NCBI GenBank assembly: GCA_002786025.1
Contig: NHNW01000020.1
Span: 558,001-622,000, forward strand
From: Zasmidium citrigriseum
Lineage: Eukaryota; Ascomycota; Dothideomycetes; Mycosphaerellales; Mycosphaerellaceae
DNA: 64,000 bases
Reading direction: 5' to 3'
The position numbers and the translations under genes are program-made. Below the pieces are notes generated by a model, which did not search any database, had not been told where the DNA came from, and saw nothing but the letters and a program-made list of their open reading frames with translations. Below, one piece after another: positions 10,452-20,341 of the stretch (positions are counted from its first letter, which is position 1; each line of letters begins with the position of its first letter).

Positions 10452-11165
10452 ATGACGACTAGGACTACTCGCTCAGGCGTGAAGCGCCGCAGCGACGCAG
10501 CTGATAATACACCCACCACACAGCCGTCAAAACGCTCCAAATCAAACTCCAAGAAGCCACGACCCAAGGCAACAACCAAAGACAATGATCAAGACAACAT
10601 ATTCCCATCCTGCACCACAAAAATGAATCCACCAATGGACACTCAAGATGCTCAGCCATCGCCCCAAATCTCGAAAACCCTCACCCTCACCGAATCAACA
10701 GGCGACATCTTCTCCGCCCCACCCTCCACATTGCTAATCCACGCCTGCAACACCGAAGGTTCCTGGGGCGCAGGCATAGCAGCCGCCTTCCGCAAGAACT
10801 ACCCCAACGCCTACCCCATCTACGCCGCGCACTGTCGCAAACACGGAGCCAAACTCCATGCCACAGCGCTTTTGATCCCTCCCCAAGCCAAGGATTCCAA
10901 GAAGCATTTTGTCGGGTGCTTGTTTACGTCGAGGTCGAAGGGGAAGAAGAAGGATTCGCCGGGGATGATTTTGGAGGCGACGGGGCCGGCGATGAGGGAT
11001 TTGTTGCGGCAGGTTGAGGGGGAGGAGGTGGGGGAGGTGAGGATGTGTAAGATTAATTCGGGGCTGTTTGGGGTGCCGTGGGAGCAGACGAAAGCTGTTC
11101 TCGAGGGGATTGAGGTTGGCGAGGGCAATGTGAAGGAGGTCAAGGTCGTTAGTCGGGAGGAGTAA
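10452..11165 (+). CDS. Macro-domain protein, Poa1-like ADP-ribose-1''-phosphate phosphatase
   Basis: Single exon, 237 residues from the ATG at 10452. The first 75 residues are basic and disordered, with nuclear-localisation-like KRSKSNSKKPRPK near 33-45. The macro domain follows: TGDIFSAP near 83-90, the ADP-ribose loop CNTEGSWGAGIAAAF near 98-112, and KINSGLFGVPWEQT near 200-213, the phosphate-binding loop. This arrangement (N-x-G-WG-GIA, then NSG-FGVPW) is that of yeast Poa1, which removes the phosphate from ADP-ribose-1''-phosphate made in tRNA splicing. Its extended basic tail is unlike short Poa1 and suggests a nuclear role. Divergent from the Rieske gene, with 298 bp between starts. Confidence 0.85.
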   Translation: MTTRTTRSGVKRRSDAADNTPTTQPSKRSKSNSKKPRPKATTKDNDQDNIFPSCTTKMNPPMDTQDAQPSPQISKTLTLTESTGDIFSAPPSTLLIHACNTEGSWGAGIAAAFRKNYPNAYPIYAAHCRKHGAKLHATALLIPPQAKDSKKHFVGCLFTSRSKGKKKDSPGMILEATGPAMRDLLRQVEGEEVGEVRMCKINSGLFGVPWEQTKAVLEGIEVGEGNVKEVKVVSREE

Positions 11166-11601
11166 CTGGGAGATGTTTGTCTTACTGATGTTGCTGGATT
11201 GCGGATTGCTTGCGGCGAACAGTACGCAGATGATTAGCTCTCTCCGAACTAGCATGTACGTCCATGCTCTTGAAGGGTCTATTATAGACTTGGTCCTTAG
11301 CGACGGAGTTGGGGATTGCGCGGAATGTCGAAGGTAGCTTGCAAGGGTTTCATGACTTTCATTCATTGGCTTTTCTTCTTCTCTATGCAGCGCCTTTATC
11401 GTCATGACGCTGCCTCTATGTCGTTTCACATCATTTCTTCGCCCTCACGCGGTCGGCGCTCCAGTGCCATGCGAGCATTTTCTCCTGCTGAGCGGCTTTG
11501 GTGCACCCACTCGTCGCAGTCATGGTAGGCGTAGCACGTCGGAGCGTCCGCAGAGAATGGAGGCCGGGTGAGCCCCGGTTTCCTTGAACACTGCCGCCTC
11601 T
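11166..11601. other. Intergenic, convergent gene ends
   Basis: 3' regions of the macro-domain gene and ZPR1. Nothing else is recognisable. Confidence 0.5.
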
Positions 11602-13086
11602 TTACTTCTTCTCAGCCTCCTGCTCATACCCCTCCGTCTTGATGTCCCTCAAGCCAAGATCCTCTTCCTCCTCCTCAGTCCTAGTATACTGAGAAAGTTC
11701 AATCTTCGGATCCGGCTCAGGAGCAGTCAAACTCTGCACATAGCTTCCTGCGAGAGGGTCCTCCAAAATCAGGGTGAAATCTTTCCGGCCTTCAATAGCG
11801 TCTGTCAGCAGCGCAAAGAAGTCATCCCAGAGCTTCTTGCTGTCGCTCGTCATCGAGTCGTGGTTCTCTGTGACTTCAGCGTCACCGTCTTCGAGGCCAA
11901 AGGCCTGTGCTCGCAGGTCTCGTCGGATCTGAGTCATGATGCCTTCGACTGTCGTGAAGCGGCCGCCCATGGTTCCCGGTTCGACACGGAGTTGCAGCTC
12001 GGGGCATTGTAGTGATGCACTTTCTGACTTGAGGATGTCTCGTGCCAGGTCCTCTGCAGTGCTGACTTTGAGAGTGATCTTCTCGCCTTTCTCGGGGACC
12101 TCGCCGCCAGTCTTGACTTCATTACTCCTATACCCGCAGTGTTCGCATACTGTCGACATGAGCACAACTTGCTTAAAGTATGGGATGTTGACCATCTTCA
12201 TATTCGTAGCGCAGGGTCTTGTGCAGCCGGGACAGGACGCCGGGAAGCTGTATACTTGGTTCTCCACGATGTCTTCTTGATCGACGTTGTTCCCTTGCAC
12301 GGCTGGAGCTTCACTGGCGCCAACGAGGTTGCTTGAGTGGTACTCTGGTCTAAGCTCGGGTTGTGGTGCTTCTGAGTCGGGCTGGGGCACATCGTCTCCA
12401 AGACCCAGCTGAGCGTTTTGCGTAGGTGTCCGGTTGTATTCACTTTTGGCCCACTTGCCGGCAGCGTCTCCTGGTCTCGGCTCGATCATACTGTTCCCAC
12501 TGGGGTCGTCCGCAGATACCATGAATGGATATCTCCGACCAGAAACCATATCATCCAGAGTCGAGATGATCCCCGCCACCTTCTCTCCCACTTCGGGCAT
12601 CTGCTCCATCCTCGCATCCTGATGTGCCTCCAAATCTTGCTTCACACTCGAAATGATGCCCTCAACATTCGTATATCGTCCCTTGCCGGGTGGAATCTCC
12701 AAATCAATATCCTCTATCCTGAACGCACAAACATCGCTCTTGACCACCTGCCTCTGCAAATCCTCATCTTTCTCCACCCGCAGCGCGTACTTGACGCCTT
12801 TCGGTTGTATCTGCCCCGCAGATTGGATCTCGTTGTTCTGGAAGCCGCAGTGGTCGCATGAGAAGGACATGATGACGATTTCGCGGAAGTAGGGGATTTT
12901 GGTGAGTAGGAGCTTGGTCGTTCCGTCTTCGTGGCAGTTCATGCAGAGTGACTCGATTTCCTCGACGACCTTCTGATCGTCATTCTCGCCGTTCGCTTGG
13001 GCGACTTTGCGGCCCATGTCTTCGAAGAGGTCTTGTGCGAGGGATTTGGTGCCATTGGGCTGTGTGCCATTTGTTTGTTGCGCCAT
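11602..13086 (-). CDS. ZPR1: ZPR1 zinc finger protein
   Basis: Essential eukaryotic ZPR1; known to bind eEF1A and to act as its folding chaperone, shuttling between cytoplasm and nucleus. Single exon of 494 residues with the duplicated ZPR1 architecture. Zinc finger 1 has Cys48, Cys51, Cys77 and Cys80 (LCMNC ... SCDHCGFQNNEI), followed by its beta-rich A domain with the GRYTNVEGII signature. Zinc finger 2 repeats this (SCPGC ... VCEHCGYRSNEV), followed by GGRFTTVEGIM. Length and both halves match the family (about 450-490). The C-terminal Glu-rich tail is normal for fungal members. Confidence 0.96.
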   Translation of the reverse strand: MAQQTNGTQPNGTKSLAQDLFEDMGRKVAQANGENDDQKVVEEIESLCMNCHEDGTTKLLLTKIPYFREIVIMSFSCDHCGFQNNEIQSAGQIQPKGVKYALRVEKDEDLQRQVVKSDVCAFRIEDIDLEIPPGKGRYTNVEGIISSVKQDLEAHQDARMEQMPEVGEKVAGIISTLDDMVSGRRYPFMVSADDPSGNSMIEPRPGDAAGKWAKSEYNRTPTQNAQLGLGDDVPQPDSEAPQPELRPEYHSSNLVGASEAPAVQGNNVDQEDIVENQVYSFPASCPGCTRPCATNMKMVNIPYFKQVVLMSTVCEHCGYRSNEVKTGGEVPEKGEKITLKVSTAEDLARDILKSESASLQCPELQLRVEPGTMGGRFTTVEGIMTQIRRDLRAQAFGLEDGDAEVTENHDSMTSDSKKLWDDFFALLTDAIEGRKDFTLILEDPLAGSYVQSLTAPEPDPKIELSQYTRTEEEEEDLGLRDIKTEGYEQEAEKK

Positions 13087-14387
13087 GATTTCTGTGTATG
13101 CTGTGTTCTTTGCAAAGAGAAGCAGACACAGTCACGACGTTCAAGACGTTTTTGTAAGCGGTTTGGAACTTTTCTGCTGCACGTCATTCGCAGGGTTGTT
13201 CTTAGCGGGGTCGGCGCGGCACGACAACCTACTTGAGTTTAGCTTCTGATCCTGCGATGCCACGAGAAGCATCTCGTGGAGACGAGTCTATGTTTTGAAA
13301 GTGCAAGGTCAAGTGCAAGGTCTTTGTGAGTCACGAATGTTGTAGCAAAGGAGGCGGAAAAAGTCACATAGATCGCAACACGAGTTCATCAGCGGATGAT
13401 CGTGGCTGCTCCAGCGAACGAGTCTGAAGTACATGTATCTTGTTGAGGATGTCTCCCTATAGACTTCGGGGCAGTTGCAACTCCATCTTGATACACCCAG
13501 ATACCCTAGCCCAGACAAAGTCGACTCTGGGAGTGTTCGGCCCTACCAGATCTTGGCTAGATCGTTGTAGCATATCTCAGCGTCGTAGCACGCCTCAACA
13601 TCAGGGCAGACTTTGCCTCATTCAGTACGTCTTTCGTTCGAAACCAGCCAGGATGGTTTGCCAATTTGACTGATCAAAGCCCTCTAGAACATGTGTATTC
13701 TCCAGGAGGGATTCGATTGACGTTCGTGAGATGCCCACGCGGAGCTTGGCACAAGGCACTGAAAGCGTGAAACGATACGGAGTAGTCGGGCCGTAGTGTA
13801 CAGTCATTTGTCAATTGCACAACCTCTTCGTAGCCGTTCTCAGTGCGAAATGTCTCGGATGTTGTGTTGAAGTGCCTGAGGAATGCAAGGACGAGTGAAG
13901 TGTGGCTGGACTTGACGCTCGGGCCTCTTCGCCTGCGGGCCGCTGTCGTCGCAGGCCGACTTCTTCTCAGCGCGCCCTCGCAGCTGCGTCCATCTTCCAA
14001 CAACACACCACCAAACCACATCCACCGCCATCAACCAGCGCGTCCGTCATCACCGCGACCGCTCACAGGCGCCTTCTCTTCAGACTTGCCATTCTTCACT
14101 GCGAGCGACGCCGACCCAACTTCTGGTCCGCCCGCGCCCACTCACGCGCCCCTGCAGCTCGCCTTGCCAGCACGCCCGTCGTCGCCTTCGTCGCCTCGAC
14201 GCCTTCACACACCGCGCGCCCACTCATCGTCAGACTTCGCGCCGTGCTCTATTCTACATCTGCCGCCGCGCGCGCTCACCCACCAGCTGCTTAACCTGAC
14301 TTCCCGCGCCTGCCATCAGCGCTTGCTACTCGACAACCAACACCCCTCATCAACACAAATACCAACACTCTACGAACACCACTCACC
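13087..14387. promoter_or_regulatory. Divergent promoter / leader region, ZPR1 and Yra1-like gene
   Basis: 1.3 kb with no supported gene. The part nearest the Yra1-like start (about 13960-14387) is strongly C-rich and purine poor on the plus strand, as in leaders of highly expressed fungal genes. An open plus-strand frame there (13843-14427) has no family character and overlaps the real start. Confidence 0.45.
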
Positions 14388-15881
14388 ATGTCTGGAAAAC
14401 TCGACCAGTCTCTCGATGAGATCATGAAGGACAGCAACACCACCCGCGGCCCCCGCCGTGGTCGCAACGGCCGCCTCCCAGGTCGCAAGGCCGCCGCCAA
14501 GTCCAAGGCAGCCACCGCCGCCGTCGTCGCACCAGCCGGCGGCGTCCAGAAGAAGACCAAACCAGCAAAGCCTGCTAAGGCTCCGGCCACAGCACCAGTC
14601 ATTCCAAAGACCACTGGAGAGAGCAAGATTTCGGTCTCTAACCTTCCAGAGGATGTTACGGAGAACTTGATCAAGGTACGTTGAACGGACAGGCCGTTCG
14701 GCACGCTTTCAGCCACCGTTTATCGATCGTATTTCACTTTGCGCCCCGCAATGATGATGGATGTGGAGGGGTCACGACCCTGGAGAGGCTTCGAGTCTTG
14801 ACTCCGAATACCTCGTCTGCTGCTCAGCGACTGTCAGGCTTTACGAAGCATATGCAGCGCGCAACGAGCTCAGACTACCCTTTGACGTCTTGCGAAAGTC
14901 CTCTCACGCCAGCCTGGCAAGCTGCGACGTTGATCGAGGTGCAGACGTGTAAATCCAGTGGATTGATACCAGAGAGCAAGCAGCGCAGAAGATGGGCTAT
15001 TCGACAGGCGATACGGCGCAATGAGGGACATTCGACTTGTCGAACCACATCATCCTTCGGATTGTCCTGATGGCTTGCGCCGTTCAAGCGTGGAGATCGA
15101 CAGCCTTTTGGGGACGAGAAGACGCTTTTGGCCTTTTGAGGATGCTGGTGGCCGCTGCTTGCTCTCTGAATCAATACCTAACCCGCTGAGTCTACGGAAG
15201 GAGCCCACATACCGTCTACCTATCGCCGCGCGTTGATCGACCTCGGATCGCTTCCTTCTATACGTCCCAGAAGTCAACTAACCTTTCTATGTGTTCAGGA
15301 CTTCTTCAGCTCCTCAGTTGCTCCGGTCAAGAGAGTCATGCTCAACTACGGACCCCAAGGCCGCAGCCGCGGTTCCGCCACGGTCTCGTTCGCCAAGCCG
15401 ACTGCCGCAGCGGAGGCTGTCAAGTACGATGGTACCAAGGTCGACGGTCGATCGATGAGGGTATGTCCAGCAGATCCAGCCTTTTTCGAATCAACATACT
15501 AACTCTACTCAGATTGAGGTGCTCATAGGAGCTAAGAGCCTTCCTGCCCCGCAGCCACCAAAGCCTCTCAAGGATCGACTGTAAGTGTCACCATTCTCTC
15601 TGATGTACGATCTATTCTGACCATCCCACAGCCAGCCCAAGAGCGTTGTGAAGGAGGGCGAGAAGAAGAAGCAGCAGAAGGAGACACCAAAGGCCGCTGC
15701 CAACGGCGCAGCCAAGGGAGGCCGCCCGAAGAAGCCCGCTCGCCAGGGTCGCCCAAAGAAGAAGACGGCGGAAGAGTTGGATGCCGAGATGCAGGACTAC
15801 TTCGGCGGCGGCGAGGCTGCTGCCACCAACGGCGCCCCAGCTGCCAACGGAGGCGACACCGGCATGGAAGAGGTGATCTAA
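14388..15881 (+). CDS. ALY/REF-type mRNA export adaptor (Yra1-like)
   Basis: RRM protein that would couple transcription and splicing to mRNA export by bridging the DEAD-box helicase Sub2/UAP56 and the export receptor. Exons 14388-14675, 15299-15460, 15513-15580 and 15632-15881 give 255 residues. Residues 4-14 (KLDQSLDEIMK) match the N-terminal UAP56-binding motif; an Arg/Gly and Ala/Lys-rich segment follows; the RRM spans about 85-155 with RNP2 ISVSNL and RNP1-like GRSRGSATVSFAK; the C-terminus carries a second UAP56-binding motif (TAEELDAEMQDYF near 223-235). Intron 1 is 623 nt, more than ten times its neighbours (52 and 51 nt), and falls inside the RRM. Family call strong; symbol withheld because fungi can have several ALY proteins. 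Confidence 0.9.
14676..15298 (+). other. Long first intron of the Yra1-like gene (623 nt)
   Basis: GTACGT donor, CTAAC branch site at about 15278-15282 and GTGTTCAG acceptor. Contains several in-frame stops. In yeast, YRA1 is one of few genes with a very long intron, and that intron mediates negative autoregulation; the size contrast here suggests the same, by inference. Confidence 0.75.
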
Positions 15882-17084
15882 GTCGACGAAACACAACAAC
15901 TTCTGCTTGGAATGAGAGGCGAGCGATGGGCCTCACTATGGGCGGTGGATTTCGACATGGCCCTTGTTGACGACTGGTCTCTTTGATTGTAGCAGTACGA
16001 CGGGCAGCAGAATGATTTGGGTTTATGGACCAGACTGCCAGAGATGAGGTGCGATAAGAATGCGACATTTCCCACGTTCGAGCGGCGTCAAGTCCGTACA
16101 CGTTTTTCATCAGCCTCTACGCGAATCTCCATCGAGTAGGATTGGGTAATCTGTCTTCCAGGATTCCGCGGCGGCAGAAAGGGAGCTCGGACGGAATGCT
16201 GCCGCTCATCCAGGTCGTCAACGAAAATCTAAATCCACGTCCATCCACACGCCCGCCTCGATCTGGTAGCTTGGTGCTTGGTGCTCGCTGGTGAGCCTCG
16301 TCCCGAGCATGATCGAGCTATCCCCGGGTCTACGGCGCCTAGTCTTTCTCGTTTCTCGTCGCGGGTGACCTGCCGGATTTTAGATGCCCCTCTCAGAAAA
16401 GTCAACTTTCCTTTCGAACGCACAGAACGTCCCGTTTCCCCTGCCCTTCCGCCAGGCCACACGCCGTCGAGTTTCAGGGCCCTGCCCCAGGCCACCCACA
16501 GCCCCGGACTTGCCCACAAATACGTTATCGCTCGTGGCTAGACACCCCGAGCTTGGGCTAGGCCCACCCTCGCGTCATCCTGGGACTTCAGTCCATCGCA
16601 GTGCTTCAGAGGCCTGCACTCTCACCATGATGTATCCTCGCAGACGGGAGTGATCAATGATGGCTCGGCGTGGATCGGCATGTACCTCACGCATCTAGAC
16701 GGTCCATCAACGTCGCCACTGGGCGTCGTAGGCAGGGCAGTGCCGCGAACAGCTTTCCCCGCAGCTCTGATTAGTGAGGGGCAGTGGTGTAAAGGCGCAG
16801 GCGTCGGGCCTGTGGATGTCACCAACGCCCACTCACGCTGCGCGCCGTCGACGAGGTCCAGCAATCCTTGTGCGCGAGGGACGAGTGGAGCAGGTACGGT
16901 GGGGATCGCACCTGCCTCCCAAGAACACGAATTGTCAGAGCTCGAGCAAGTCCCAATTACTTATTACCCCTCTGCCCTTTCCTCACCTCACGCTCTTCTC
17001 TCCTACTGCACCTCATATCGCTGCGCGATTGAAGCACTGTTTTACTCTTGAGATACCCCAAACCGTCACTCTCCACTAATCAAT
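15882..17084. promoter_or_regulatory. Intergenic / promoter region of aldehyde dehydrogenase
   Basis: No supported gene. The 700 bp upstream of the dehydrogenase start holds four stress-response-element-like pentamers: CCCCT at 16387, 16438 and 16967, and AGGGG at 16777. This fits stress or carbon-source control of an acetaldehyde-oxidising enzyme but is a short motif and could be chance in GC-rich DNA. Confidence 0.35.
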
Positions 17085-18761
17085 ATGTCCGGACTGTCTG
17101 TCCAGCTTGAGACGCCCACTGGCGGCAAATACACCCAGCCCACCGGCCTGTACGTAAAGCTCGATCGAAGCGAGTGGCGAGTCGTGGCCGCTGACACTGC
17201 CTCACAGTTTCATCAACAATGAATTCGTAAAGGCCGTCGACGGCAAGACCTTTGAGGTCATCAACCCCTCCACCGAGGAGGTCATCTGCTCCGTGCAGGA
17301 GGCCTCAGAGAAGGATGTCGACATCGCAGTTGCAGCCGCCCGCAAGGCATTCGATGGCCCATGGCGGCAAGAGACCCCAGAGAACCGCGGCAAGCTCCTG
17401 AACAAGCTCGCCCAGCTCTTCGAGCAGAACCTCGACCTCCTCGCCTCCGTCGAGGCCCTCGACAACGGCAAGGCCCAGTCAATGGCCAAGGTCGACATCA
17501 GCATGTGCGCGGGCTGCCTGCGATACTACGGCGGCTGGGCCGACAAGATTGAGGGCAAGGTCGTCGACACGACCCCAGATACCTTCAACTACATCAAGAA
17601 GGAGCCAGTTGGTGTTTGCGGTCAGATCATCCCATGGAACTTCCCATTGTTGATGTGGGCATGGAAGATTGGCCCGGCCATTGCTGCTGGCTGCACGGTT
17701 GTCATTAAGACTGCTGAGCAGACTCCTCTTGGTGGTCTCGTTGCTGCTACCCTCATCAAGGAGGCTGGTTTCCCACCAGGTGTCGTCAACGTCATCTCTG
17801 GTTTCGGTAAGGTTGCTGGTGCGGCCATTGCCTCGCACATGGATATCGACAAGGTTGCTTTCACTGGCTCGACCGTCACTGGCCGAACTATCCTCAAGGC
17901 TGCCGCTGGCTCCAACCTGAAGAAGGTGTAAGTGGCAAATCCAGTAAACTATCCAACCCTTGAAGCTAGGTACTGATATATTATAGCACCCTCGAACTCG
18001 GTGGCAAGTCCCCCAACATCGTCTTCGACGACGCCGACATCGACAACGCCATCTCGTGGGTCAACTTTGGCATCTTCTTCAACCACGGCCAGTGCTGCTG
18101 CGCCGGCTCGCGTATCTACGTCCAGGAGGGCATCTATGACAAGTTCATCCAGCGCTTCAAGGAGCGAGCACAGAAGAACGTCGTCGGCGACCCATTCGCC
18201 AAGGACACCTTCCAGGGCCCACAGGTCTCGCAGTTGCAGTTTGACCGTATCATGAGGTAAGACAAATCACAAACATGAACACGAGAAGGATAACAGTGCT
18301 GATTGATATCGTTACACAGCTACATCCAAGCCGGCAAAGACGCCGGCGCCACCGTCGAAATCGGCGGCAACCGCAAAGGCGACAAGGGCTACTTCATCGA
18401 GCCCACCATCTTCTCCAACGTCACCGAAGACATGAAGATCATGCAAGAAGAGATCTTTGGCCCCGTCTGCTCCATCTCCAAGTTCAAGACCAAGGAGGAG
18501 GTCATCAAGACCGGTAACTCGACCACTTACGGTCTTGCCGCTGCCGTCCACACCAAGAACCTCAACACCGCTCTTGAGGTCTCGAGCGCGCTGAAGGCTG
18601 GTACCGTGTGGGTGAACACTTATAACACTTTGCACCACCAGCTTCCGTTTGGTGGATACAAGGAGAGTGGTATTGGACGCGAGTTGGGCGAGGACGCGCT
18701 TGCGAATTATACGCAGACTAAGACGGTCAGCATCAGACTTGGTGATGCTCTGTTCGGTTAG
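17085..18761 (+). CDS. Aldehyde dehydrogenase (ALDH class 1/2)
   Basis: NAD(P)-dependent aldehyde dehydrogenase, likely the acetaldehyde-to-acetate enzyme (AldA type) of ethanol use. Exons 17085-17149, 17208-17927, 17987-18256 and 18320-18761 give 498 residues, the family's usual length. Seen: [20 protein letters not shown], the cofactor loop FTGSTVTG, the catalytic base in LELGGKSP (Glu265), and the nucleophile in [11 protein letters not shown] (Cys299; spacing to Glu265 is 34, as in ALDH2). QEEIFGPV and [12 protein letters not shown] are also intact. No clear mitochondrial presequence, so cytosolic. All introns are 58-63 nt. Function as acetaldehyde dehydrogenase is inferred from the class, not shown. 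Confidence 0.94.
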
Positions 18762-19171
18762 ATGCGTGATATGATGGATGGATGAATTTTTCTTTTGTTA
18801 ACAATGATCCCGTTTCTTCGATGTATCTACGTATGAGGCCATGAAAGTATGAGCTCCAAGGAAAAATGTAAAAAGAGATTTGAAGACGATCGATCTTTTG
18901 CCTTTGATCCTCACTGTCGTATGGTACATTGATGGCTACCGTTGTCGCTGTCTCGTAACATGCTGCCAGGGGATTCTGTACTGGACTTCGTGAAGTCGAT
19001 ATAAACTTTGCCTCACGCCATGGCACCACCGCCCCTGTGCTGTATGTCCCAGGACAATCTCAACCTCCACCGCGGTCTCTGAGATCTGCATATCGTAGCA
19101 GGGATACATTCCAAATCTCTCTATACCCCGTCGTCTCGACAAATCCACAGCATGTTCGACAAATGATGTCC
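18762..19171. other. Intergenic, convergent gene ends
   Basis: 3' regions of aldehyde dehydrogenase and the DUF924 gene; no further feature seen. Confidence 0.5.
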
Positions 19172-20077
19172 CTACAGCTCCGACTTCCCACCACCCTCCT
19201 CCTTCTTTTGCTGCTGTCTAACCCCAAACGTCTCCCCCGTCTTCAACCACTCTCCCTCCTCTCCCTTATGCTCCCTTCCCAGACACTCATTCCGATGCGG
19301 AAATCGTCCAAACCTCTCCACAATCTCCCTATGTTTCTGCGCGAAACCAATAGGCCCATTCAACTGCTCCGCACACTCCTCATCACCATCTGCTTCCGCC
19401 TCCTCAAGGGTTTTGCGAAGGATGGACAAGGAGAGGTCTTGCGCTGAGAGGTCTTCGGCGTGCATCGCTGGGAGCGCGAACCACATTCTATACGCGGAGG
19501 AGCCGCGGTATAAAGGGTGTGTGCGGAGGTTCGGGGTCGAGAGGAGGAGCGTGTAAGCGAGGCGGTCGTAGTGTCTGTAGACGAGAGGCAGGGCGGATTG
19601 GGTGCGGTGGATGTTTCGGGGGAGTTGGTCGAGTAATAGCAACATGCTCAACAATCTCGAAGCCTTCTCCTCCTCCTTCGAGAGGGTTTCGAGATCTTTC
19701 AGGAACGGCGCGGCGATCTCCTTCGCGTGCTCGGCGTCGTGAGGGTAAGATTTCCACTCTGGTAGAGCGATTTTCTCGGGTCCTATGGATTCTAACGCGG
19801 CGCTGTACTTTTGTCGGCATTCTTCATCGAAGGCTTTCCCTTCTTCTTCTGTACGTCCCCTACCCCACCAGCGTTTCTGCACGATGGGGTTGTCGGATTT
19901 TTGACCTGCGGGTAGGCCTGCGAACCAAAATTTTTGGATGGAGGTGTAGAAGGTCTCGTTGAAGATGGCGCGGTCGAGGGTGAAGGATTGTGGTGGGAGA
20001 GCGGAGGCCATGGTGCTGTAGGTTCTTGAGATGAATGGGAGGAAGGCTGCGCGGGTGAGGAGGCGGGTGGAGAGCAT
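19172..20077 (-). CDS. DUF924 family protein
   Basis: Single exon, 301 residues. The DUF924 core is clear: FWFAGLPAGQ near 49-58, WWGRG, LLLLDQLPRNIHR near 146-158 and the signature FGRFPHRN near 258-265. The biochemical role of DUF924 is not established to my knowledge; the fold is predicted to be helical. The first 20 residues (MLSTRLLTRAAFLPFISRTY) are basic, lack acid and look like a mitochondrial presequence, and a second ATG (Met23, MASALPPQ) could start a cytosolic form. Homologues are widespread in bacteria, so the family has an old bacterial connection. Confidence 0.85.
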   Translation of the reverse strand: MLSTRLLTRAAFLPFISRTYSTMASALPPQSFTLDRAIFNETFYTSIQKFWFAGLPAGQKSDNPIVQKRWWGRGRTEEEGKAFDEECRQKYSAALESIGPEKIALPEWKSYPHDAEHAKEIAAPFLKDLETLSKEEEKASRLLSMLLLLDQLPRNIHRTQSALPLVYRHYDRLAYTLLLSTPNLRTHPLYRGSSAYRMWFALPAMHAEDLSAQDLSLSILRKTLEEAEADGDEECAEQLNGPIGFAQKHREIVERFGRFPHRNECLGREHKGEEGEWLKTGETFGVRQQQKKEEGGGKSEL

Positions 20078-20341
20078 TGTCTTGTAGGGGCGGGGGGATA
20101 TGGAGGTTGAGGAGAGGGATATACTTTGGCGCCTTTGTTCTAGAGCTGAAGAGGAAGTGGCTTACGGTCCTTTCTCGCCGTCGCGTTGACGTTGATAGTG
20201 GCGCTTTGCCATTTTGGAGGATGGAGTAGCGATGGCATTGTCTTGGACTGGTCTCGATGAATCAGCTTTGAATGTTTTGCTGGCCCGAAGACGCGAAGAA
20301 GAAGTGTTGTTGGTGAGAAGATCCTGGCTTCGGCGTTCGGG

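Noticed and set aside
10734..11429. Minus-strand 231-codon frame over the macro-domain gene
   Set aside because: Antisense shadow of a gene with a clear domain; composition is His/Pro/Arg-biased.
13843..14427. Plus-strand frame of 194 codons overlapping the Yra1-like start
   Set aside because: It is the C-rich leader read in another frame; the RRM gene explains the region.
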